In this document: positions 34,855-45,161 of the stretch, piece after piece
How the letters are laid out: each line of letters starts with the position of its first letter
Numbering within the stretch: position 1 is the first letter of the stretch
Source of the DNA: Chiua virens
Taxonomy: Eukaryota; Basidiomycota; Agaricomycetes; Boletales; Boletaceae
Length of the DNA: 64,000 nt
NCBI GenBank assembly: GCA_019787685.1
Contig: JAHNUO010000008.1
Location: 62,001-126,000, forward strand
Reading direction: 5' to 3'
Program-made: the position numbers and the translations under genes
The notes under the pieces: generated by a model
What the model was told of the DNA's origin: nothing
The model's database searches: none
What the model saw: the letters and a program-made list of their open reading frames with translations, nothing else

Positions 34855-37800
34855 ATGCCCCGGTCCCGGTCTCGCTCTAGAGGAGCTCAAGCTAATTCAG
34901 CAGGCGCGGCTCACGCTCGGGGCTTTGCTGACGGGAGTCCGAACATCCCCAACATCCATAGTCCGTATGCGAGGATGGAGTCCCACGATCCTTTGAAACG
35001 GAAGCAAACGATCCTCAGCTTAATAGATATGCTCTCCGACCTAAGCCATGACAACGCGTTCGAAGCTGGTGCGTTCTTTTCCTCATTCTCTGCCATTTCG
35101 CGTGCTCATACGCCATCAGAGGTCAACTCATCACCGGGGCAGGAAGAGGACCTGCGTGAGTCGCGGTGGGTCGGCGACGGACAACGTGTCTGATAGGCTC
35201 TTTGCAGCTACCTCCCTCGATGAGAAGTTATCACATGCTGGGGCAGAGCAGTTCTTCAGGTTCGAAAAGTGCGTCCATTTAGTTGCTCGAGATGGCGAAT
35301 GGCCGTGCCGACCCTCAAACCTTTTCCAGGCGTATAGAAAATCTGGATAAAGAGGTACGGGTCACCTATGTCTCCGACCTCTATCACTCACACATTTCCA
35401 GCTCCGTGGTTTTGCGAATGCTGCCCGTCAATTGGGGAGCTCTGTTGGGATTCTCTCTTCCGCGTTCAAGTTGCGGGAACGGTTGACAAAGATCTTGTTC
35501 CTATTCCGAGAGAACGCGGCGAACCTATACCCTCGTAAGATTGGACGACAACCTCGGGAGGCTCTTCCCAATCCAAACTTCATGCACCGACAGCGTCGTG
35601 GCCCTTGGCGTGGTCAACATGCACCTCTCGTGAAACTCATTTTGGAGGACAATTTGGAGCCCGATACTCTTCCTTCCCAGTTCGAGAGCTTTGCCAAGGA
35701 TGTCGTGACTTTTCTTAATTGCCTCAACGAGTTTCCAGAGTTCACCGATGAGGCAGTCAACCAGTCCATGCGTGGTTTCGAGGGTGACTTAAAAGTATGT
35801 CGAATTCACTGGCATTCGCTCATGTCACTTTGACATACTGTGTTAGTATTGGGCATCGTGTCTGTTTGAGTACAAATGTCAGTGATGGCATATCAATTTT
35901 TTCCCCTACGCGTTGACATAATTTTTATTTAGCCCAGTTCCGCTCACCAGCCGTGCAGCGCTATGTACACGACCTTACTACGGAGATCGGCGATCATATA
36001 GACAACATTACGGGGACGTTGTCTATGTTCATCGAGATCGGTAAGTGTTGAGGCGTCACTGTCAAAGCAGTGCACTGATATGCTACACAGGTGTCCCAAC
36101 AATCAGATTCCATCAGCAACATGCTGCATCGAATCTGCTGAATCTGTCCACTGTGGCGACCTTCTTCTCGGCGGTCACAGCAACAACATTGCAGTTCTCA
36201 TACAATACCACCGGCAATGTCTTGGCGGATTCGGTGAACGCTTTTTGGTTTTCATCACTGGTGTTCAGTATCGCGGCTGCAGTAAACAGTCTCCTTGGGC
36301 TAACTTGGAAACAGGCGATGTAGTAGGTTCTTCTCTTGCTCGCGTGTATTGTCCAATCAACTCATTGACATCATTGAGCCGATCCCCTGGGCATAGGGTA
36401 CCATGGTGGGTCCTTATCTGGATCAAGCGGTCTCCGCTGGTCTTCCTCGTGATGTCCGTCGCCTGTTTCTCCGCTGGGCTCATGCTTTTCACATATTCGT
36501 CTGGACAGGTACGCAGACTTGCACCACTATCGTCATGTCATGGTTTGATCTTTTCATCAGGGACCCGTAACCTCAACGATAATTACTGTTTTGACGGCGA
36601 GTCTCCCCCTGACCATTTGCGTACCAGTTTCCTAACTTTTGATGATAGGCTGTTACATCATTCGGTCTGGCTGCTGTCTCTGCGTGGTTTGCATCGGAAC
36701 GATGGATCTTCGTTCAACATAAAGGTCAAAAATGGCTTGAGGAGGTGATTTTGGAAACCACCAATCATTTGGCGAACACTCGTATTGCGCGAATTGGTCG
36801 GATCGCATTGCGTTGGTGCAATATGCGTATTGCCGCCGCACGTGGGTATATGAGACATCTCACAAATTGGATTGTCAAGCCCAAGCGGAAGGAAGTAATA
36901 CTCCCAACCACAATCGTAGAAACCGCTCAACCTCGCCAACCTCGTCTTCCTCGACCTGCTACCGTGTATCAGCAGGAGCCTGCCGCAGTTTATACCCAAT
37001 CTTGAGGCCGCCCGCTCAGTTTGCTCGATCCTCACCGAGAATCCAGCGTCCAGTACTGAAGGACCGTCAGATGAGACTACTGAAACGCGTCATTCCGATG
37101 CTCGGCAGCGATTTGTGAACGCGATCCGCTCTGTAATCATGCTTCAGGCCACTGCTCGACCCATGTCCCCACGCAGGAACTCATCATTCGACACTCCACT
37201 ACCTCCCGGATCTACGCCTGCTATGTCTCCGGGTCGTTTTCCAGATCCCGGCATGTCACTGAGAGGAGTGCGGGTAGCCAGTGCCGTCGACAAGTTGAAG
37301 GAACTGGGTACCTCACAAGAGATGGCAGCTCACCAGGCACTCGTTCGCCACCTCCAGTTCTCTCCTAACGGCCGATACCTAGCGACCTCAAGGTAAGTGA
37401 TACGTGGCACTAGTTTACATCGGTCTAACAATGCTATCAGTTGGGACCGGACGTCAGTCATATTCCGTGTTGGAGTGAGTTACCTAATAGAGCACTCGTG
37501 CCTCATGGCTGATCCAGCGCTTTAGGATAACTTCACTACCCACCGTATACTCGTGCACGTTCGAGGATTCATTGGTCAAGTCGCCTGGTAGGGTCCTTTT
37601 TTTGTTTACATTTCCGTCGGACTGAAACTCCCAATGAGGTCTCCGAACGGTAAAATGCTCCTTACCCGACTCACACGCGCGGTCAAGGTGTGGTCGGAGG
37701 TCAGATCATTTACCTCTTTGATTAAAAACGGTCCTGACAAATCAAATAGGATGGAGTGTGCAAGAAAACGATAGATCGACAAAATACGGTCCAATCCATC

Positions 37801-39060
37801 TTGTGGCTTCCCGCTGGGGATGGTAAAACATTTGCGCTTTAAAGGATCCGCCCGGTATTGACAATCATGAATAGCCTTCTTATCTGTCGAGGGCAGTGAT
37901 GTTGTGAAACTGGTGCGTGCCCCTCATTTAGCGAGTGTGCAGTTTTGTTAACGTACTGTCCCTGATTGTACCAGGATCTCCACGGAAGAGTTTTGGATAC
38001 CTACAACCTCGGACAAGTCCGGATAACCAACGTGGCCGTGACACCGGACTGCTCCCGATTGGTTGGTGTTGGGCCGTCCATAACGTCGCCTACTGGGCCA
38101 CAGCCCAGCCGTCATACTCGAGTGGAGAAACGTATTATTGGTTCGTATCTCAATGACGTTTTGCATTTCCCATGACTCATCGTGCAATTCTGCAGTGTAT
38201 AATATGCACACTAGACAAAAAGAAAGGTGTGTATGCGACTTAAGCGTTCATTATTCGACTTTAATCATTCCCCAAGTCAAACGCCATTTGCAAACGATGT
38301 CCGTGACATCACCATGGCAAGGAAGACACAAGCTGTACTAATATCACCTGAGAGAGTAAGTACGCCTCGACTTCATTGGCCCACGCACTAACTCCACTTC
38401 GTTTAGGCTGCCCCTCAGTTGTGGAAGCTCGAAATCGTACGAGACCGAGATCGTCTCCAGTATGCACAGACATCTCGACTAAGCTTGAAGCACACGTTCG
38501 CTCTCAAGGGTCCCGTCGACATTGCAGGACCATGTCATTTCGGGGGAAAAGACGATCAGTTCGTTCTTTGCGCTGGGAAATGTTTGTATCTTCTCCGTGT
38601 TCACGCTCCACGGTATCGTGATCGCTAATGGTGATCATTCCAGCCGGCGATGTGCATATATGGGATCGTGAGACGGCAGCGCTACTGCATTGCATACGAC
38701 CTCAAAACGCTCCCAGCGTCGGAGATCTAACGTGCATCGCATGGAATCATGCAACAGACGATCCTATGATGCTGGCGACGGGAAGTCACGACGGTACGAT
38801 ACGTGTCTACTCGACAACACCGCCGTCGGACGGCCAGTCTGACGACGAGGAGTCGTCAGTGGCCGAGGGCGACAGGGCAACGAGTTACTTGGTACACTCC
38901 GGGGGATGACATCACATTTTCGACATTTTTTTCTCTCCCTTGCATCGAACAGGTCGGAACTATTTGTGTTTATTGGGGGGATTGTGTTCGTCTTTTTCTT
39001 AACTTATTCACGCTGACATCTGGCTATGCTTGTCAGGGTCCAGTACTGGTATGGAAATAG
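34855..39060 (+). CDS. Membrane-anchored WD40 protein (agaricomycete family)
   Basis: Function unknown. Start MPRSRSRSRGAQ. N-terminal half: helical, unlike known domains (KRKQTILSLIDMLSDLSHDN, SVGILSSAFKLRERL, DVVTFLNCLNEFPEFTDEAV, RYVHDLTTEIGDHIDNI). Then membrane helices near 36130-36660: LLNLSTVATFFSAVTATTLQ, FWFSSLVFSIAAAVNSLLGL, and RSPLVFLVMSVACFSAGLML. After a polar linker (RPMSPRRNSSFDTPLPPGST) comes a WD40 domain: LVRHLQFSPNGRYLATS, WDRTSVIFRV, FIGQVAWSPNGKMLLTRLTR, DLHGRVLDTYNLGQVRITNV, VYNMHTRQKE, AGDVHIWDRETAALLHC, MLATGSHDGTIRVYST and the last blade ending GPVLVWK at 39060. The VYN...E pattern recalls Gid7/WDR26, but the membrane part does not. It could be two genes; the shared frame and lack of a stop-promoter gap favour one. 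Confidence 0.65.
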
Positions 39061-39339
39061 TTAATGTATGGTAGCGCATGCACGACTACTTGTAATTTAC
39101 AAGGGTCACCAATGTACGATTTTCCTTGCATCTTTTCGGCGCAGCCTCCTGCGCGCATCCGGACTGGAACAGGATCCTCTTCTTCCACAATCCCCTTCAC
39201 CCAACGTGTTGTTGATGACCCTCCCCGGGAATGTAATATTCGTGGCAATGGAAGCCCAACCATAGCGAGAAATACATGAGTCGTACGACGCAGATCGTAC
39301 GAACAACAGCAATTCCATGCGACAAAACACATGGCATGA

Positions 39340-40228
39340 CTATGCAGCAGCCGCAGAGACTGCTGACGCAGTGGAGGAGGCAGTGGTAGCCATCCACGTG
39401 CTAGAAGTGGTGGTCGAGGGCCGCTTGCCCTCTCTGTCCAGTCCAGCAGCCCGCTCAGATTCCTCGATGGTGTATGCGGGTTCCTTGAGTGCACGACAGC
39501 GCCTTTTGTGAACTTTGCTTTTCCAGTGGGAGCGCAGCGCTGTTTCGGTTTCGTAATACCTGACGTCGTTGCGTTGTAGAATGGACGACGCAGATAGAGG
39601 AGCAGGGTCATAAAGCACAAGGGTCAATAAGAGGGCATACATGAAACGAACCAAGGGACGTGTACATACTTGGCGCATTCGACGCAGTAATGTTGGGCGA
39701 GACCCGGTTTTTCAAAATCAAGCGGCTGCGCCTCGAGTGCGGCGCGGTTCTAGTACGTACGTCAGAATGGCGCGGGTGGGGGTGGGGGTGGATACCCAGG
39801 GGAGACAAGGAAAAGATCAGCTCGCCGTTCGTCAGGTTGGCTATGTGACGCTGGCCTGACCATGCAGTGTCCACCGGAGACGGGACTGTGCGTCATCGGC
39901 GAGTTGGAGAAAAAGCAACACCAAAACAGCTCCTCTGTCTCATGATCAGAGAACATGAGAATGGGGGGCCTTGACACGGTGCACAGCAGTGCAGAGCGGG
40001 GGCGCGGAGAGAGCGCTGGAGGTGGGGCTGGACGACTTACTTTTGGATCCAGGTCGATCAGTTGTATCTGATCAAGATCTTTTGTGCGGGCCTGGGGAAT
40101 GATCCGTAGTCGTATTTTGCGTTGGTTTTTTCGACAGGTGGTACTAGAGGAATACGTACCCTGGTGCGAGAGGCCCGATGGATGTCGCGGATGGCTTTGT
40201 GAGTGCGCGAACGTCGTAGTCGACCCAT
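39340..40228 (-). CDS. BUD20: Bud20/ZNF593-family C2H2 zinc-finger protein (60S export factor)
   Basis: Shuttling pre-60S ribosome factor by family. Exon 1 at 40228 reads MGRLRRSRTHKAIRDIHRAS. Next exons: ARTKDLDQIQLIDLDPK (about 40090-40035), then PGLAQHYCVECAK (about 39705-39668) with the first Cys pair, then ETETALRSHWKSKVHKRRCR with the His pair spaced H-x5-H, followed by ALKEPAYTIEESERAAGLD and a low-complexity Thr/Ser/Ala tail to the stop at 39340. The split of the zinc finger by an intron hides it from simple ORF reading. The KDLDQI and KVHKRR-ALKE-PY marks make this assignment firm. Confidence 0.88.
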
Positions 40229-40482
40229 TTAGAATAAGACAAGGTAGACTGTCTGCGTCGTGGCCGACCGCAATGGAGGAGGACAACTTCCTTTCGTGGT
40301 TGACGTAAGCAAGTACCAGACCTCGTATGACTTACTACATACTGCAAATTTCCAGACACTCCAGATAATTTTTGCCTAGCGGGCGGCAGATGGGATTCAT
40401 ATCGTACAAAGTGTCCAACGTAAGCATTACACAGTAAGTCTATCGTGATCGTGACATGACACCACACAAAGTACAAGAAGCC

Positions 40483-41549
40483 TCAAGTCTTCGTCATGGA
40501 TTGATTCTTGCACGCAGACGAGCAGAAATAGTCTGAGGTACTTTGCGGGTATTGTTGGCACATGATACAGGCCGCTTCTAAACCAAGTTTGACCGCTTCT
40601 CTATAGAACCGCGTGAGTGGTCCGTGTCATTGAACAATGAACTAGTAGAAGTTTGCGCTCACTCTCGGTGCCTTTTTGAACAGTACGCTGTCTTCACGCC
40701 ATTCTTATCGACGTGGGAGGGCTGGCCACATCCTGATATCGCACATGCACCTGGAGGGGTTCTTGGTGCACCACTGCCAGGTTTAACACCTCTTGGTGTG
40801 CCCTTGATACCTGCTTGAGGTGTAGGGAAGCCCGGTACATCCTCTGGTTCGGATTCTGAGTCCGATGGATACGCATCTAGATCGGTCGAAACACCGCCCT
40901 CGTCTTCGGGTTCTTCGTCTTCTTCAGTAGAATCATCTACCATTCGATAGCGTTCAACTTTAAGTCGCATGCAAATACTATCAAGATCGTCACCTTGAGC
41001 TGCAGGCACCTTGGGTCGAGGTGCCTTGTGAGGTTTCGCGGGAACAGGCGCCTGAGCATTGTGAGTGGGGGCAGTCGGTGCGCGCGTCGTCTTCTGCTTG
41101 GTCGCTGGCACTCCTTGTGCTACTGGCGGCTTGTTTTGCGCAGTGTTAGCGAGTGCGGCGCATGATTTTCCGCAATAGTCAAAGTTATTGAACCTGGGCT
41201 TCTGGCTACAATACTACAGATCGACGCGCATCGGCGATGAGTGGCGACCGATCGCGATTGATCGACGTTGAGAGAGTCTCCACTCACAGCACACAGTTGG
41301 ATCGCTTTGGGCGGGGCAGGAGCAACTTTCTGACGAGGTGGGTTTCTTGAACCTGCTTTTCCCTGGGACTGGGACTGCTTCGATGGCACGGATTTGGCCG
41401 CTGCTTGTGCGGCACATGTCTTGCCACAAAACCTGTGAGTGCCGAATTTCGGCTTCTTGTAGCAATTCTGAATAGACGTATGCTCTTAGACCCTCACGGC
41501 GATAGAGCGAGGGAACATTAGAGCGCACCTCACACAGAGTCGAAGCCAT
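40483..41549 (-). CDS. Cys-rich zinc-module protein related to PARP N-termini, no catalytic domain
   Basis: Starts MASTLCE, spliced to NCYKKPKFGTHRFCGKTCAA: a C-x2-C...C-x3-C module. A second copy follows after an intron (CAYCSQKPRFNNFDYCGKSC). Then a Pro/Lys-rich and acidic linker (DDSTEEDEEPEDEGG), a third module CAISGCGQPSH...YCSKRH, and a fourth after another intron (ACIMCQQYPQSTSDYFCSSA), ending NQSMTKT with stop at 40483-40485. Modules three and four have the arrangement that stands just before the PARP catalytic domain in the next gene upstream (42149-43562, same strand). Here nothing follows: Bud20 starts 255 bases further on, so a catalytic part has no room. Likely a truncated duplicate or an accessory zinc protein. 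Confidence 0.75.
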
Positions 41550-42148
41550 GGTAAATTACACTGACCAACCGATAATGGCCGCAACGTAGGTATTCTCCGT
41601 GATATTATAAAGCCCACGGAGCACACGTATGTATGGAAGTCCAACGGCCTCGTGTTTTCCACGTTGGTGGCGCGACTCGGAGCTCTGGCTCATGAAATCA
41701 GATTATGATCCTGTAAGTGCTCCGATGACATCTATATCGATCCGTCTCAGGTTCACGATAAGGATTCGGTCAGGAGATGGCATCTCGGCAGTTTCCTTGC
41801 TCCGCTCATCTCCCAATTGTCCGTTCTATCCGTATCTCTTTACCCCGATAGTGGCAGAGAAGCTCCATCTATTTGATTTTGTGCAGAATGTGTGTAGTCG
41901 CGTTGTTGCCTTGATGGTGGTGACATATAACTTCCGATGTCGTGGCATAGTCCCGAGGCAGTACACAACGAGGCAATCGCCACTCGTTATCAACACGGTC
42001 ATGATAGAATCAGTACCCAAAGTGGTACCTTTATTATGGATTACTCCTGAGCACAGGTTTTCAATAAATAGGCAAAGGATCTCGGGACGAAGCGACTCTA
42101 ACTCTGTAACTGCATCGTGTAGATGGTCAGGCCCAGGCCTAGACCACA
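41550..42148. other. Spacer between the two zinc-module genes
   Basis: About 0.6 kb with no gene recognised. It holds the 3' flank of the PARP gene and the promoter of the gene starting at 41549. Open frames on both strands here are overlaps or chance. Confidence 0.4.
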
Positions 42149-43562
42149 TCAACTGCCTTTCGTGTACATGACGATGAATCTCGGAGTAATCGTCCCTGAA
42201 TCCCGCACCACGACTTGGTCTCCCATCAGAATCTATGTATTCCATCAGAGAACGTAAGTGACTGGTGGGAGGTGACAAACCGAGTTGTTTTTGTTCGGAT
42301 TCTGCGGTACGACGACATCACAAGCTATCATCACCCGATAGGGTGAACTTAAGCATGAGGTAGCGAACCGGTCCGCATCGGAGGGATTCAAAGAGGAGTA
42401 TATGCCATCTCCGTGTCTGCAGGGATAGACAAAGTTGAGTACGGCAAAGTGCGACTAGGTGATACCGACTTAAACTGACCTTCCTTTGTTACCAGGAGCT
42501 CCAAACGCGACACTCTCAAACCCGGACTTTACAATATTGCATATGCCGCAGGAACGCCAGTCACACAACACCGTGCCCTTGGTGCCCATGTCGCAGATGC
42601 ATTGGGAGGCGTGAAACGTGCGTAATAACCGGACACCTCCAGTAGATTCTAGGCTCTGTCTGCGGGCTGACTTTCAGCGTCCAGGAACGGAAAGTCGATG
42701 TTCGCGCCTACCGAAATATATCCTTGTGGCCGACGACATCAGCTGGGTATGATATCTCAAACAGCTTGTCGATCGTCGCAGCTGTTCCGGTCCTCCATCT
42801 GGCCTTCCACTCTCGTTCGACTGATCAGGACGATGAGTATGAACTCGATCGAACAGAACATCAGACTTACATTCTCTCCAGACAGTGCCCGAGGAGTTGA
42901 TATTCCACATGCGGACTTCATCCGACGGCAGCTTGGCGCAAGGGTCGCACATTTGCTTATTGCACTGTGGCAGAGCATGGCATCGAATACATCCCGGCAC
43001 AAGACCGGAACTAACGGCCAACCTGGAACCAATATTGAGTTTACACCGTTCCAATTCATAATCAGAGCGCGGCACTTTGCATGATCAGATGAACAAAATC
43101 CATGAAACAAAGGGTCCTCCGGTTTCTTGCACCCATTAATAGTGCAGCTCGGGGCGCTGGTGCCACTTAATCCCTTCACGGCAGACCGTGCGCACGTCTT
43201 TCCACAATACGAATGGGTAACGCCTGTGGCGTCGACATACTTGGGTTTAATGCCACAAACCTACAACGGAGAAATGAGCGTCATTGTGAGGGACGGAAAT
43301 TGAACTGGCCTGGCAAAGATTGGATGGGGGCGTCGATGCTGCTGGGTACCTCATGATGAACTTGAAGGTCCATCATGGGGGGCAGTACCCGAACTATGTA
43401 TACCCTCTCCGCATGTCGCCACGTGGGGGTCGCACCGCCGCCTGGATATGGCATGGCGTGTGCATCAAGGTCGGTGGCAACGAGCACCGTGCACGACTCG
43501 GACGTGTCGCGCGTTGAGTACGCGGTACTGCTACAACGTGGAGTCGGTGCAAGCGAGACCAT
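42149..43562 (-). CDS. PARP-like ADP-ribosyltransferase with N-terminal zinc modules
   Basis: Hand-spliced from seven or so exons. Zinc modules: VCGIKPKYVDATGVTHSYC with GKTCARSA (43262 down), CTINGCKKPEDPLFHGFCSS, and GLVPGCIRCHALPQCNKQMC. Then REWKARWRTGTAATIDKLFE (about 42810-42750) and, across a 52-bp intron, RQSLESTGGVRLLRTFHASQ (His at 42611-42613), CICDMGTKGTVLCDWRSC, GICNIVKSGFESVAFG, HGDGIYSSLNPSDADRFATS, YRVMIACDVVVPQNP, and a last exon (42232-42149) ILMGDQVVVRDSGTITPRFI ending MYTKGS. These are the ordered blocks of the PARP catalytic fold. Active-site positions look altered (see findings). The first exon is unresolved: 43562 is the outer limit, and an exon ending Cys-x is expected. 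Divergent from the NADAR gene. Confidence 0.8.
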
Positions 43563-43692
43563 GTTGTATGGACGTGTCGTCGTCCAGCGGGTCCCTATAA
43601 GTATACTCGTCCGTTGCGGAGGCTACATTTGCTCGAAACGGAAAGCAACGTCCATCCACACTCGATTGTTATCATTTTTGTCACACTAGAAT
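43563..43692. promoter_or_regulatory. Divergent promoter, PARP-like / NADAR genes
   Basis: About 130 bases if the PARP gene starts at its outer limit. A TATAAG box at 43596-43601 is about 95 bases before the NADAR ATG. Sharing this region would favour co-expression (inference). Confidence 0.5.
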
Positions 43693-44974
43693 ATGCCGTC
43701 CACGTTACAGAAACGACTGCCGGCACCTGCCGCCCAGAGCGGTCAACGTGCGTCCGATCAGAGCCCATCATCTGCCAGTAGCAATGCGTTGGTACCCGCC
43801 ACCGCCGGGAACGACTCGCAGCGGCGCCACAGTCAAACGTACGCGATCGACATCGTGCAGACGGTGCGCGTCACGTCCGATGAGCCGCTGACGCGTCGCA
43901 AGATCGACGCGGTTAAGAAGTCGCTGGGAAACCTCGGACGCGGAGCGGGTGATCGGGGCTGTGTGTCGGATGACGACGGCCTCAGGGTCGTTCAGAAAGC
44001 GCTCGAAGTCGTCCGAGGGAGTGGCGCGAACGCCAACTTGAAGTCGTCATCTCCTCCACCCCCACCGCCCCCGCGTCCGCACTCTGCCTCGCCACTGGGG
44101 CAGTCGGCGAAGCAGAAGCAGGATCATTCGAAGCAGCCTGTCGGACAGCTTCAGCCTCCCAAGCGCATTCTGTTCTACAATGCACACGACCCGTACTACG
44201 GGTTCACCAACTTCTCGTCTGACCCCGTCGAGTACAAGGGGAAGCGGTACCCGACGAGCGAGCACCTGTTTCAATCACTCAAGGTGAGCGGGCGTAACAG
44301 TCACCCAATGGGGCGATGATGCACCTCTGTACGGATGGGGATGGGCTCGATATACAATCGTGTATGTCGGTCCAAACGTGTCCGTCCACAGGGGGGTGGG
44401 TGGAGGCATGATGACACACAGATGATCTGACGTTTTTGACTGTCCCCCAGTTCCTCGATCATCGCCCCGAGTTGGCGGAACACATCCGGACGTGCTCCCC
44501 TCGTCCGCGCGTCGTCTTCGATGAGACCCACAGATTCAATCCAGAGGTCCGGTCCGACTGGCTTCGCGTCAGAATCGACATGGTGGGTCACCTCCTCCCC
44601 ATCCACCACCCCATCTTCTATTCTTCGAAAACGCATGCAACCGGCACTTTCCTGTTCGAGCGGAGACCTGATGCACTTGATTTCACAGATGGATGTGGTG
44701 CTCTGGCACAAGTTCACGCAGAACGAGCACTTGAAGCGGGAGCTTCTCTCGACGGGAGATGCTGAGCTGGTTGAGGTAAGCGATCGATTGATTATACACT
44801 CCAAGTGACGGGGTAGGAACTCACCTCGGAGGCCGTCACCAGGACTCTGACAAGGACGCGTTCTGGGGCGTAGGGCCTGACAGAAAGGGGGAGAACCAGC
44901 TTGGCAAGGCACTCCAAAGACTGAGAGCAAAGCTGCGAGATGACGTCTCCGCTAAGCCCTCGCAACTGCGATAG
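43693..44974 (+). CDS. NADAR-domain protein (YbiA/RibX, DUF1768)
   Basis: NADAR domains act on NAD/ADP-ribose-type substrates; members have been reported to remove ADP-ribose from guanine, others to cut N-glycosidic bonds of riboflavin intermediates. The first about 150 residues are disordered (MPSTLQKRLPAPAAQ, a poly-Pro run). The domain begins RILFYNAHDPYYGFTNFSS, then VEYKGKRYPTSEHLFQSLK. After a 167-bp intron come FLDHRPELAEHIRTCSPRPR, DETHRFNPEVRSDWLRVRID, then MDVVLWHKFTQNEHLKREL and LSTGDAELVE, and the last exon KDAFWGVGPDRKGENQLG, KALQRLRAKLRDD, stop at 44974. F-x-N-FS, SEH, LVE and WG-G...G-N-LGK are all family marks. Four exons. No break. Confidence 0.88.
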
Positions 44975-45161
44975 GCCTTGTACCAGGGGGGGTTATCGTA
45001 CGATTTTAATTGATCCCAAGTATATACACAATGATGAATTATCGTGGTTGCAAAAAAAATCAAAAGGACAAGAAAAAACGTGGATCGATGCATATCAGTT
45101 TAATATTGCTCGGAGAAAGGCAGTATCGCCCCCTTAGAGCCCCGGAGTAAACTCTACCCCT

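Noticed and set aside
41629..42171. 180-codon plus-strand frame and the overlapping 150-codon minus frame (41826-42278)
   Set aside because: The region is the 3' flank of the PARP-like gene. The last PARP exon uses a different frame from the minus-strand run.
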